A stretch of DNA of 64,000 nucleotides from Microbotryum silenes-acaulis (lineage: Eukaryota > Basidiomycota > Microbotryomycetes > Microbotryales > Microbotryaceae). The notes under the pieces are model-generated. The model did not search any database. It was not told where the DNA came from and saw only the letters and a list, made by a program, of their open reading frames with translations. Position 1 is the stretch's first letter, and the number at the start of each line of letters is the position of its first letter. Position numbers and translations under genes: made by a program. Shown piece by piece: positions 10,469 through 22,267 of this stretch. The stretch covers positions 992,001 through 1,056,000 of the forward strand of contig QPFY01000005.1 of the NCBI GenBank assembly GCA_003665825.1, read 5' to 3'.

Positions 10469-12806
10469 ATGTCCCACTCTTCTCGCCCCGTGATCAAGTC
10501 GGAACCGTCTCCTTCCGCCTCGGGATCTGTATCCGATGCCACCTCGCTCAAGCCGGCACCCTCGCCGACTCCCCCCGTCTCGACGCCCCAAGGCTCCTAC
10601 ACCGACTTTGTCCTACGTTCCTCCGCACCTGGTTCGCAAACCGGGTGGAAGTACAACGTCATGAAGTTCGCTGCGCTCGCCAACAAGTCTGTTGACCCTT
10701 TGGACGAGAGCGAGTTCGTGAGACCGTTGAGGTTGAACCGAAAGGATCCGCGTACGGTGCGACGCTTGACCGATCAGGAGAGGGAGAAGATTAGGAACAA
10801 GTCTATGGGCTTGTTGGATGAGGACGGGAACCTCATCGATCAGAGTACTGTGGATGGAGTCAAGAAGGAGGGTGAGGCCGCCGCCGCCGAACCGGCCAAG
10901 GAAGCCATCAACCCCGATCTCGTAGGTACAGGCCTCACGGGTGCTCTTGCACCGCAGCAACAACGACAAAAGAGACATGGGGGTCGGTTTGAGAAAAAGA
11001 TCAAGCGCGTCTTTGTCAGCTCCGAGGAATCGAGAAGGCTTCGGAGAGAAGAATGGCAGCCGTGGGTGCTCGAGGACGATGAGGGCAACGAGAGGTGGAT
11101 CGGACGACTCGAGGGTGGGGCGAGTGAAAGATCAATGGCGATCGAACAAGAGAAGAAGAGGCAAGAGTTGGAGAACAAGGGGCAAGCGACCATGGCAGGG
11201 TGGAGGCCGGCGAGCGAAGGATCAGCTACCGGTGGTGGGGGATCGAGTTATGTTGCGTTCGTCTTCGGTCCCGACGGGGACGAGTTCCAAGTCGTGCCCA
11301 TTCATCGGTGGTACAAGTTCTCTCAGGGTCCCAGATATGTCACCCTGGGCAACGACGAAGCGGAAGCAGAGGTAAGGCACCACTTCACCGTGAAAGCTTG
11401 CATCGGCATTCTAACCGAGCCAATTACTCGCCGTCTCTCTCTTCGCTCCCGCTTACAGTATGAGCGACAACAAAAGTCTCACGAAGCAGAACGATGGATG
11501 ATGCACAAGCGCAATCCGAACCATGCCTTGTCCTCGACAGGCCAAGGCAGCCGCCCCCCCAGTGGCGCAGCGACACCCCACCTCCCACTAGGCGACGACG
11601 GTGGTCTACCCCCTCTGCCTACGGACGTCAAACCGCGGATCAAACGCGAAACCTCCGCGGGGCCTTCGACGATCCGATCTCGTCTTCTTGACAAGTCTGA
11701 GCTCTCGGGGCGTCGTGCGGGATCGGAAGCGCGTAGTGCTGCGGCGGGTCGACCCAAGCTCAGGAGCGTCGATACGGGTAGTCGAGCGGAGAATGATGAT
11801 GATGAGTTGTACGGAAGAAAACGGGGCGACGAGGGCAGGGGACAGGATCAAGATGATGATGAGTTTGACTATGATGAGGAGTTTCAGGATGATGAGGAGG
11901 GGGTGGCGAAGATTGATGATTTGGCGGATGAGCAAGAGACCAAGGAGCTCGAGGTGCGTGGGTCTTCACTTGCTACCTGTCACACTCATGCTCACGTCGG
12001 TAAATTGCTCCCACCTACCACAGGAGCGCATTCGTAAAGAGATGCGAGCCGTCGAACGAGCGGCCTCGGAGCCCGAGGAAGACGACGACGATGAAGAGCA
12101 CCTGACCGCCACGGGCAAGGATCTCAAACGCCTCGTCAGGAAGCAGGACCAAGATGGCCTCTACGGGTCCGACGACGACGATGATCTCTCTTCTTCCGAT
12201 TCCTCCGTTGCAGAAGACGACGATTCCAAATCCGTCACTTCGGCCAGTGGGGATCCTTCGACCCCACGTCCCGCATCGCAACAACAGCAGCAGAACAAAC
12301 CTCGCCTTTCGACGGACTCGATCTATCGCACGCATTCATCGTCGTCTTCTCGCCCTCATTCGACACAGACTTCTCGGCACCCTTCTCGAGCGGCTTCCCC
12401 TTCGTCCGGGTCGGCGTTGTTGGCCAAACGAGCTACTTCGCCTACGCGGTCGAACCCCGGTAGTCGAGCGACGTCACCAAACCCTTCAGGGAACGGAGCG
12501 AATGGTAAAAGGAAGCGGGATGACCATGATGGATTCTCGAAGCGTCGTGCTCTTTCACCTTCCGCCGGTACGGCAGCAGTAGGAGGATGGGACGCCCCAT
12601 CCGACGCCTTGATCGAAGACCGTCACTTGATCGATTTCTTCAAGACCAAAGCTTCGGAACCTAACAAGTCGACGACGAAGGACGTGTTGAATTACTTCAG
12701 GAGGCAACTCAAGGGGAATGAGAAGAACAAGGAGAGGATCAAGGGGGCGCTGCATAATGTCGCGAGTATGCAGGATAAGTTTTTGGTGCTCAAGGCGGGA
12801 ATGTAG
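10469..12806 (+). CDS. TFG1: TFIIF alpha subunit (RAP74/Tfg1)
   Basis: Exons 10469-11371, 11459-11953 and 12024-12806 join in phase 0 to 726 residues. The ATG at 10469 (CACCATGTC) fits better than frames opening earlier. The N-terminal dimerisation region shows GRFEKKIKRVFV, REEWQPWVLED and the barrel strands YVAFVFGPDGDEFQVVPIH and WYKF. An acidic, Ser-rich middle follows (DDDDEEHL, GSDDDDDLSSS). The end, DRHLIDFFKTKA to KFLVLKAGM, matches the RAP74 winged helix that contacts the Pol II CTD phosphatase and TFIIB. TFIIF escorts RNA polymerase II into the preinitiation complex. Intron 1 is open in frame and inflates a naive translation. It converges with SEC14. Confidence 0.92.
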
Positions 12807-13335
12807 AGCTTCTCTGAGAGGGAGGGGCGTAGAGGAAGAGTCGGAGATGAGATGGGCTTTGTTGTGATCCTCGTAGCCGAGAAGATACTCATGGTCGTGC
12901 TTGCGATGCCAGTTCGCTCTCTCTGATCGGCGCTGACGATGGTAGGAGGACCGCAAACGACGGGATGTGATTAACAGAATGATAAGCGTCGAAGAGGGAG
13001 AGCAGAAACCCGAGACTAGAGAATGAAGTTGGGGGAACATCGTGGAAAAGAGTGTGGAGGAAGGACGAGGGCTACGAAAGACCTGGTCGAAGTGATCCAG
13101 CCCTGACTTTGTCGGGAGCAAGAGTCGAAAGAAAGGTTGCAGAAAGGCAAGAAATATGCGTGAAGGAGTGAGGAAGATCGCATTTGAGTCGTGGAGAAGA
13201 TCGTTCTCCACACCAGCACCGAACGAGAGAAAGAAAGGAGGGGGGCTCCCTTCTATTATATTGCGCCATCCGCCCCTTCTATGCGGTCGTTACGAACTCG
13301 GGGAGAGAAACAGCCGAGAAAACGAAAGTTTCCGA
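12807..13335. other. Convergent intergenic region
   Basis: It should hold the 3' UTRs of TFG1 (plus) and SEC14 (minus). A 218-residue open frame at 12555-13211 on minus overlaps TFG1 coding sequence antisense and has no recognisable domain. Nothing else is seen. Confidence 0.5.
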
Positions 13336-15250
13336 TCATGTCGAGACTGCTGTCGTCGTTGTTCCAGCTTCAATAGGTTTGGCCAAAGCGGGGGCATCGG
13401 CGTCGGGGGCGGTGGATCCATTCTCGACTTGATGCGAAGTCGATTCGTCCGAAACCACTCGTTGTGCGTCGTTCTGCTCCTTCTCCTTCTTGACCTTCTC
13501 GAGAATGGCGGGATCGTTCCAGGGCCCAGCATCGGACATGGAACACCCTTGCGAGCATTGACAGGTCCCACCGAGGAAGGTCGGCAACGATTCGGCGGGA
13601 ACTTGCTCGAGCAGGCTCTTTTTGTAGTCCGACGAGAGGATGTGGATCTTGGCGACGGTCGCTTCGTCGAGCCAGCCCTTGACGAGGTTCCATACAGTCG
13701 AGAAGGCCCAAGATGCGTTGACGATGTAGAACTTGCCCATCTGTTTGGAAGTGAGATGAGACTATGGTCAGCTGCCTTGTTCTGTTCTCCATAACAGGTC
13801 CGAGAACTACGCACCCTTTCCGGGTAGTTGTTTTGCGAGACTGAAGCAGGAAGAAAAACGCACGTGATCAGAGCGCTGCCCATCAGATTTGAGCCAGTCC
13901 GCTTTACTCACTGGCAGAAGCCTCCTGAACATAGTTCTTGACACTCCAGAACGAGCTCATGCCGACGCCCTTGAGATCCATGATGGTGCACGAGGTCTCG
14001 ATAAGGTGGCCGGCCAAAGCGGAGCAGACGGGGAGACGGTCGCGTTGGAATTTCTCGTATTCGACGACGAGCGATTGCATTTGTCGTTCAGGGGTGGTAA
14101 CCTCGTACAGCTTCTTTAGGTCAAGCTTGCCGAGTTGCTCGATGTACAACGGTCGGCCGTCCTGGAGGAGAGAATGGACAAGCGTAAGTCACGGTGAGAT
14201 GTGGTTCGGCTGCACTTGACATATCCAACGGACCTTGTCCGTCTTGTGGTAGAACCTGGAGGGGAAGAGTAGACAGGTCAATAGAGGAGAGAGCCAAGAA
14301 CAAAAATCAAGATAACGTACCTCGGGTAAAGCTTGTCGACCTCTGCCTTCTCCTTGTACTCGAACGTGTCGTAGAGCTCGTCGACCTTGAAGCTCTTGCG
14401 CCAGTTCTGGGTGTCGATCCACATGATCTTGGCCTTTGGGATGTCGAACTTGCGGGCACGGAGGAAGCGACTGTGGGAAAGGGGTGTATCAGCTTGGGCC
14501 GTGGGCTGCGGTGATAGGGGCTGGTCGGTTCGAGGGAGCGCGGTATGTGCACGAGATGGATGACGGCGCGTGGGATGCACGTGGGTCTGCACGCGTCAGA
14601 GTGACGATCGCCTTTGCTTTGAAGGGCTACACCATCGCTCATGATCGAAGATGTGTCGCCGGATCGCCAAGGAGGGGGGAGGGAAGAGTCGAAGAAGGTG
14701 GGTTCACACGCACAGCAATTCCGGGTCATCGTTCTTGACAGGGTCGTAGTGGCCGGCCTCGGACAATTCCTTCTTGAACTGTGGGGAGGGGGAGAGAGAT
14801 CAGATGTGTGTGTGTCAGCCAATCGGTGAGGTATACCGAGGTGGTAGCCGGACGTCGATCGAGAGAGAACGGACGACGCGCGACGGGGAAAGCGAGTCCG
14901 TCTGCGCTGGCGGAGTTGGGCGACCGACGCGTGCGAGCGAGCGAACTGAACGAACTGAACTGACCTTCTCGAGGATGTGTTGCTGTTCGACCGAAAGATG
15001 GCCTGGGTGACCCGAGAGCAGATCCTGTGTGGGAGGTAGGAGAGGACGTCGTCAGCAGTGCATGGGGGTCCGATCCAACTGTGCATTGGTTCGGCGCCGT
15101 CAAGCGCCACGCCATCGCACCACACCCAGCAACCCGCGCCAGAGAGGCAGCAAGCTGACATGGATTCAGAGCGAACGACTGACTGACCCTCGAAGGCGCC
15201 TGATTCTGCGCCGAGTGATTCGAACGACCCGAGCTGTGCAGTGAAACCAT
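13336..15250 (-). CDS. SEC14: Sec14 phosphatidylinositol/phosphatidylcholine transfer protein
   Basis: Eight exons (15250-15188, 15024-14965, 14778-14714, 14470-14321, 14255-14234, 14161-13912, 13840-13815, 13740-13336) join in phase to 346 residues. The CRAL-TRIO N domain includes LSVEQQHILEKFKKEL and LLRFLRARKFDIPKAKIMW. The lipid-binding domain has GRPLYIEQLGKLDLKKLY, CTIMDLKGVGM and NNYPERMGKFYIVNAS. A 45-residue acidic/Ser tail follows. Sec14 exchanges PI and PC at the Golgi and supports PI4P-dependent secretion. Two exons are tiny (22 and 26 nt), and donors at 15187 and 14964 are GTCAGT. The start codon lies 145 bp from an inserted hAT-like element. Confidence 0.95.
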
Positions 15251-15387
15251 CTCGGAGTGGCCTGGACGGTCGGGGTGGAGTGAGAGAACGGGAAGCGGGG
15301 CGGAACGGGTTCAAGCAGCGAGTGGTGAACGGAGGGGAAAGAGGGTGAGGTCAGGTCAGGTCCGTCGGTTGGTCGATTGATGGTGAC

Positions 15388-16690
15388 GTTCGACGAGGAC
15401 CCCCAAAAGCCCGGCCTGAGGCGCGTAGTGCCCGACTGGACAAATTGTGGGCCTCAGATGGGCCAAAATCGCGAAGGCGCGTAGTCGGGGGTGGACAAAT
15501 CATGGTGCGCCGGTGTGGGTGGGGTCCTAGGCCCGTAGGTTTCAGTGGACAAATCGGGACCCATTTCGGCCACATTCGGCTTGGAAAGCCAAAGTTTGCC
15601 GACCCTCAAGAGCCGCGGGAACGCGCGCGAAACATTCTGGGCTGTACCGAATTCACAACAACGGCTCTAATTGAGGGATATTTTGCACTTGTGACCTCGT
15701 GGCTGGTTGAACGAAGCGTTTGAGTGCGCGCGTCTCTTGCCTTCCCCGCCGCGTCGCGTCGACGTCGTCTGTGCCATCATCGCCAATATCCTACATTCTC
15801 GGCACGGCTTGCTTCGACGAAACGTAGAGGTCCGGATATCGATCTCTTTGACGATGATTTTGAGCGAATGACACCCCTCTTGGACGTGAGGGTGTCTGAG
15901 CTTTTCGCCTCCAGCTTTGACAAACCAGACACCCGGATACAGCTTTCATGGTCGACAGACGAGCCTTTCGAGTTTGAATCCCTTGCTAGGCCGCTCGATG
16001 CTTGGAGGGACAAGTTGAAGATCGTGGAGCAATCCTTGCGGCACGTAGGCAAGGCCACCAGTCTATCACTATCGGCTGCCTTTCGATGTCGAATCTGGCG
16101 GCATATAGATCACGCTGAGCGCATGCGTTCGGTTGTTATCAGTAGCCAAGAGTTGGTGAAGTTATCTGCGTGTCGACATCGAAGATCAACGTCCCATCGT
16201 TAGATCTCTGGAGGTGATGCCGTCACTGCTCGTTGAGGAGCAATTACCCCCTCAAGGAACCTGGGGGTTCTAGATCTCACTGTAGCTAGCTTACTGCTTC
16301 GCAGAGTGACTGCAATCGATCTTACCTCTCGCGGTACGTTACATGCATACCATGGCCACCTTAAATCATAGTCAAAGAGGCAGGCAGTAAGTGCAGGTGA
16401 GGAGCCCTCGGCGAAGCAGAACCGAAACGGCTGACGCGCGCGCGGGCTCCGGCGATTCGGTCCGGGCGAAAAACGTCCGGACAGCGTTTTCGCGATTTTT
16501 GAAGATGTTCTAGAGCATCTGAAGCAATTCTAGAGCTATCTTTGGACGCGCGTAGATGGACTGGACATTTTGGGGACTTTTTTTGGCCGAAAAATCCAAA
16601 AATTGGTGGACAAATGAGGTCCAAAATCCGGGATTTTGGCGGATTTTACCTACGCGCCTCAGGCTGGGCTTTCGGGGGTCCTGTTCGACC
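15388..16690. mobile_element. hAT-like non-autonomous DNA transposon with 8-bp target duplication
   Basis: Terminal inverted repeats of 33 bp (15396-15428 and 16650-16682, two mismatches) begin AGGACCCCC and end in GCGCGTAG on the inner side. They are flanked by GTTCGACG (15388-15395) and GTTCGACC (16683-16690), an 8-bp duplication with one mismatch; 8 bp is the hallmark of hAT elements. Subterminal copies of TGGACAAAT occur at about 15437, 15492, 15546 and 16607 and could be transposase-binding sites. The interior has a 159-codon open frame (15724-16203) without a proper ATG or a recognisable transposase, so the element is probably non-autonomous. It sits in the shared SEC14/BOI upstream region. 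Confidence 0.7.
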
Positions 16691-17477
16691 CAAGCGAGCG
16701 AGCCCACTCCAAGCGCTGTTGGGCGCGCGAGGGGCGTGCTAATGAGCATTACTAATTGGAATTGGGAATCCAAAGCGAAAGCGCACTAATACCCAGCATG
16801 ACCCCCATGGCCGCCTCCCCCTTCGAATTCGAGCTGACAGTCGCTCGCCACCCACATCCGGCCAGCTCGGAGTGCTGAGCCCTCGGTCGCCGACTGCTGT
16901 GTTTTGGTGTGCACCGCCTAGGTGTGCTTCCGGCAGCGACTACTCGGTCACTCCGGACCTTTCGCTCGTCTTACTTCCCCAGCTTGGAATCACCACTCGC
17001 CTTCGCTCCGGCGGCTAGAGTGAGTACCTTAGCTCGGACCGCAACCCCCTCTCGCAATCCCTCTCGCATATCAGACCATGTCAGTCATCCTCCCGCATCC
17101 ATTTCGTCGCTCGGCATCCTCGTTGCCCAGTGCTCTGCCAGCGTGGTCGCTTTCAGCTTCTGCTTCTTTGGGGGGTGTCTCGGTCGGCTTGCTCGCCTGT
17201 CTCACAACCCACCTTCAGCGGGGACCGAGCCAAGTGCAGCGCATTCGGAATGATCCATCACTCAGTCCAAGCTGATCAGGTGCCCACCTTCCTATTCAAC
17301 AGCTCCCTCTGCACCGCTTCGCCCCGACCCCGACCGAGGAGATCAGCTCTCGTCCCCCAAGGCCACCAACAAAGCCCGTCCCAATCACGATCCCCGCGTA
17401 TTTCATCCACCCTCTCCGCAAACCGGATCTAGTTGCCGCAGCTGTACATCCTCTTTCGCACGCAAGCATCATCCACC
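16691..17477. promoter_or_regulatory. Upstream region of the BOI-like gene
   Basis: About 790 bp between the transposon and the BOI-like start codon. It contains CT-rich stretches and several short open frames (for example 16909-17253) without domains; these may be leader sequence or upstream ORFs. No specific site is supported. Confidence 0.4.
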
Positions 17478-20400
17478 ATGGCTATCACCAGCGAGGATAT
17501 CGTCTATGCACTGCACGACTTTGAGGCCGAGAACGAAGAGTGAGCATCAACCCCTTCCCCCCGATCGATCATGCTCAACGCTCAATCCTTTTTGGATGCC
17601 GACCCCAACATGACTGATCCCTCCGTTCGATGGGTCGTTGCAGTGAGCTGTCGTTTGCGATGGGTTCCAAGATTGTGATTCTAGAGCGCGATGACCAGTA
17701 CGGAGATGGGTGGTATCAGGTTCGTGTCTTCCCCTCGGCCTTCTTCATGTCATGGAGGGCTGTCGTCTCTCGTAATCACCTCGGAGCAAGTTTTGAACGG
17801 GACTGAGGTCCCACTAAATCATGTACACAGGGTCGAAATGAAGCCGGCGAGGTTGGCCTCTTCCCCCAATCCTACACCTCCATCAGCCCCCCTTCGCCCG
17901 AAGAAGACGACGATGACGCTTCGCTTGCCGAGACTGGTCGTCACTCGCCCGTGCCCGTCATCGCGGCCAACATGAACGAGGTGCAGCAAGCGCTCGCCTC
18001 ACTGCAAGTACAACGAGCCGCCAATCTCGAACCAGCGGTGGCCCAATCAGGCGACTCGTCGTCCGAAGACGAACTCGACGAGGGCAAAAGCATTGCCGAG
18101 CGCGGGAGCGTCGGACCCAATGGCTCCCATCCCGAAGTCGGAGTCAATCACCGAGCCGCTCTGGCAGCAACGGCCGCGTTGAATGCGGAGCGAGCAGCAC
18201 GAGAGGAACGCGAACGAGAGGAGCAGCGCAGGAAGGACGACGAGGCTGCGTACGAGCGATCACGGCAGGAGGGACTCGTCGAAGGGCTGCAGCTCAGTGA
18301 CGAGAGCGACGACGAAGCGGGTCTTCCGCTCCCTCTTACGGTCCCGCTTCTCCCAACAACCCTCCCCGCTGCCTCGACAAAGTTCGCCGCTCTATCCGGA
18401 TCGGAAGTGACCCCCGCCGTTCTTGTATCCAACGGCGACGTTCCGCACGAGCCGGTCACCACGAACGGTTCAGTCGATGCCGCAGCTTTCGTCTCGTCGG
18501 ATAACCCCGTCTCACGCGATCTCGAGTCGTCGTCCATCTATGCCGAGTCTACCTACTCCGAAGCTTCGGTCGCCGAGGAGGCCGTCGACGACGCCGTTCC
18601 TGCGGCCACCGGGATCGACAACGGACTTGACTCGATCAACATTGATCCCTCGCATGCACCCATCCTCGCCACCTCGGCTGTATCTTTTTCCAGCCCGCCT
18701 ACAACAGCTTCCGCCGCCGCCGTTTCCCAACCAGCTCTCGAGTCGGCCGCCCCGATGCCCCAGGCCTCCAGTGCTTCTGATCATGTACCTCTCCTGGCCG
18801 GGGCTGGCCTTGCTACTGGTGCCGTTGCCGCCGGTGTCGCCGCTCATCATGCCTTCGCAAGCAACGGACACCTTTCAAAAACCCTCGAAGCCAACTCCTC
18901 GGCAGCAGCTCGCGCAGTGACCCCGGACTCGGTTCTACCACCGTCGATAACTTCTACGCCTGTGGCTTTACCCGTGGCTTTACCCGTGGCTGCCGTCGTG
19001 TCGCCAGGTCCCAACTCAGGCCGCGTCCTCTCCCCGAGCCAGTCAAGCTTGTCGATTTCGACGCGTGCAGGGAGTGGCAGCGTGACCGACGCCACCACGA
19101 ACGGGACGTCACATGCCGCCGGCTCACTGCCGTACGACCCTCGAGTGTGGGGCGTCGACGAAGTGTGCGAATGGGCGACGAGCAAAGGGTTTGATGCGTT
19201 GACGTTGGCCAAGTTCCGCGAGCATGAGATCTCGGGTGACGTTCTCGTCGAAATGGACGTGGCGATGCTCAAAGAGATCGACCTTGTGGCCTTTGGACGA
19301 CGGGTTCACATCTACAACGCCATCAAGGAGCTCAAGGGGCGAATCGCACCGCGCGGTAACGCTTTGTCTCCGACCGGGTCGGGGTATGAACCCGATACGC
19401 CGAGCACGATGGGTTACGCTACTCCGGCGACGTACCATCCGACGACGTTTGGTTCTTCGGGTCAACGAGCTATGGGGTTCGAAATGCATGGCTTGGGTCT
19501 TGATGGCTCGTCGGACCAGCACCGACGTCCGATGTCGTTCCGGACCTCCTCGGATGGGCCATCGCGGTCAGCCTCGCAAACACATCTCAACGACTTGCAA
19601 TCGTCGCAAAACTCGTCGCTGCATTCATCCGGAATGGTCGGCGCCGATCTGGGCGCAGCACAACACAGTCTGATCCATCGTCGATCGTACACGGGAGACA
19701 CGGGTCGAGAAAGTCTTGGAGCGGATGCCGCGATCCCGGAAGAAGTTGAGGACTCCCCTGTACCGGGTAACAAGACGTCGACGAATGCGACGCCGGTCCT
19801 CGGCGCGGTCGGCGCCAGCTCGGTCCGCGCAGCCAAGTCCCGGATTCAACCCAAATCCGTACGTCGTGTCTCGGATTCCGAGATCAGTCTTCCTCCCAGT
19901 CCGACTCACAGCTCTTCGACGAAGGGCACGAGGAAGGACAGCGGTGATCGCACGTTCTTTGGCGCCATCGCACGAGCGAGGAAACCGCCGCCGAGAGTCT
20001 CAAATTCGGACTCGGTCGCCTCGGGTTTGAGCAGCGACGGTGCGACCTCGACGACGACTCGACCTGGTTCGTCGAGGGCCAAGTCGGCATTGACTCAGGC
20101 GAGGCGTACGACGAGGTTGTTTGGCACCTTCGGTACCCAGAGTGCGGAGGGCGGTCGGTCGTCGAACGAGCGTGTTGGGACACTCGATGTGTCAAAGGCA
20201 TCGACGAGGAATAAGCGAATGAGTGGTATCTCGGCGACGCGCGATGCGCCCTCGAGTATGTCTTCCAAAGCCGTCGACGCTGTGGGAAGCGAGATGATGC
20301 GCAAGGAACTTGAGCCCGTTGCCCCCGGCGCGAACTTGATGGAGAAGATCGGGACGCCGGACTACTCGGGTTGGATGCAGAAAAAGGGCGAGAAGTACAA

Positions 20401-21551
20401 CACATGGAAGCAGAGGTTCTTTGTTCTCAAGGGAATACACCTCTACTACCTCAAGTCTGAAAGCGAGCAACGCGTCAAGGGCGTCATCAACCTCAAAGGC
20501 TACCGCGTCATCACCGATCCGAACATTCACCCAGGAGAATACGCGTTCAAGATCGTACATGACCGCGAGCGCTCGCATTTGTTCAGCGCTCGCGAGCAGT
20601 ACACCGTTCGCAATTGGATGCGCGAGATCATCAAGGCGACTATTGCGCGCAATTACGACGACCCCGTCGTGTCCTCTTGTGATATCGATACCATGCCGCT
20701 CATCATCGCTCAGACCATGTACCCACCACCTCGTCCACCCTCGCCCACCGAACGTGCGCGCGTTCAGAAGGAGCGATGTGAGTTCAAACGCCGTCGGTTC
20801 GTCGGAGGCACGCCCACGATTGACGCTTCATTTTATCTGACACTTGACAGACGGTGATGCCAACCCCAACACTCTCACTCCAGCGGATGCTCAAAAATTG
20901 ATGGAGTTCTCAGCCGGCTCAACCTTGATGCCGGACCGCGGCACGGGTTCGACTGGTCGCCGAACTTCGACGTCACCGGATGCTGGCCGTCGCGCCTCCC
21001 TCAGCAACCTCGCCCCCGGTACCGGTCCCGGAGCTCTCCCCGCGATCCCGACACAGTCTGCGTCCGTCGCCAAAAGCCCTTCGAACGCATCGAAGAATCT
21101 TCCCGCACCGTCGATCGCACCGGCTGATCCTTCCAAGGCCGAGAAAGCCGCTCTACTTGCCTGGGTCAACGCCAATCTGCCATCCTCGACGCCGCTCGCG
21201 ACAGACTTGGGCGCCTCGCTCAGTTCGGGTCAAACTCTCGTTCGACTGGTCGAGAGCTTGAGCGGCAAGCCGAGCAACATTTCGGATGCCGATTTCGCCA
21301 AGCACAAGCCTGCTCCGTCAGGATCGACAATGGACGTCGATTACTTTGATACCGTGTTCAACGTGTTTGACTACCTCTCGCCAATTGTGTCGAGTAAGTC
21401 GAGTTTTGCCTGCGAGCTAGAGTTTGCGGACTGGCGCTGACTGGGGTACATTCTTGCAGCGGATGAGGTCTCCATGTCGGACTTGCTCTCCGGGAACGAC
21501 GCTCGTCTCAGTCTGCTCGTGACGAGGATCAAGACCGTCTTTGATCCGTAA
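17478..21551 (+). CDS. Boi/Pob1-type polarity protein: SH3, SAM, PH and CH-like domains
   Basis: Exons 17478-17539, 17644-17719, 17831-20777, 20851-21393 and 21460-21551 join in phase to 1239 residues. The SH3 domain (about 7-65) reads VYALHDFEAENEDELSF, GDGWYQGRN and GLFPQSYTS and spans three exons. A long disordered Ser/Ala region follows. The SAM domain (about 486-550) starts WGVDEVCEWATSKGF, and the PH domain (about 891-990) starts YSGWMQKKGEKYNTWKQRF. The C-terminus (about 1125-1235, AALLAWVNANLP to RIKTVFDP) resembles a single calponin-homology fold. Boi1/Boi2 and Pob1 link Cdc42, formin and exocyst at growth sites. The fourth domain is absent from yeast Boi proteins as I know them, so its identity is tentative. 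Confidence 0.88.
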
Positions 21552-22267
21552 AGATTTGCGCCTCGTCGCCACCCCTCGGCTATAGCGTGGCCAGCGTGCG
21601 ATTGTAATACCCTGCCACAACAGATGTACCGTTTCCCCTAAAAATAATCGGGAATCTGCTTCATCCGCCCTCCTTCCTCTCTCTTTTCCTTCCCTGTTCC
21701 TGTTTTTCTTTCTGGGGCTTTCCTTCTTCTTTTGACTCTACTCTACTACTTTCCGTCCCTCTAATGCACCGGTCTGCTGTCCGCTCCATTTCGATTACCT
21801 TTCCCTCCAGGAGTGGATTCTTGTAATGTTTTAGAGTGTTTGTCGTCCACTTGCACAGCCCTCTTGATGGAAAGGGAGAGGAGAGGAGCACGTTTTGGGG
21901 CTTTGCATATTGAACGGGGAATATTACCATCCCCGAATTAGGAGGTGATCCCAGGATGCCGCCTTGGCGCAGGTGTCCAACAGCCGAACCCTTGCGAAAA
22001 CAAAGCGCCATCTTTTTTTTACCCCTTCCGCGCTCTTGCTTTCCCTTTCCCCTCTTCGCACTCGCAGGGTTGAGAACTGCTTCTCGGACGACTTATCTCT
22101 TACACCACCTGCTCATCTCGACTGGTGCGTTATGAGATACTCCCTCGGCGGATACTCGCCCGGGCGTGGCCGTTTCGACTCCTGATTGACTCTTCACCGG
22201 TCACCCCTGATCAACCAGTAGCCGTGGCCGTCTCTCTTTTTCGTCGCCCTCCACGTCCACACTCGCT
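21552..22267. other. Intergenic region upstream of the GH5-like gene
   Basis: Should contain the BOI-like 3' UTR and the promoter of the glycoside hydrolase. CT-rich runs (about 21660-21760) and a poly-T tract near 22012 are visible. No gene is supported; an open frame on minus at 21661-22011 is low-complexity. Confidence 0.45.

Noticed and set aside
12555..13211. 218-codon minus-strand frame
   Set aside because: Mostly antisense to TFG1 exon 3, with low-complexity Ser/Leu/Arg content.
15724..16203. 159-codon frame inside the hAT-like element as a gene
   Set aside because: It starts at GTG, has no recognisable domain and no in-phase splice partner; treated as element interior.
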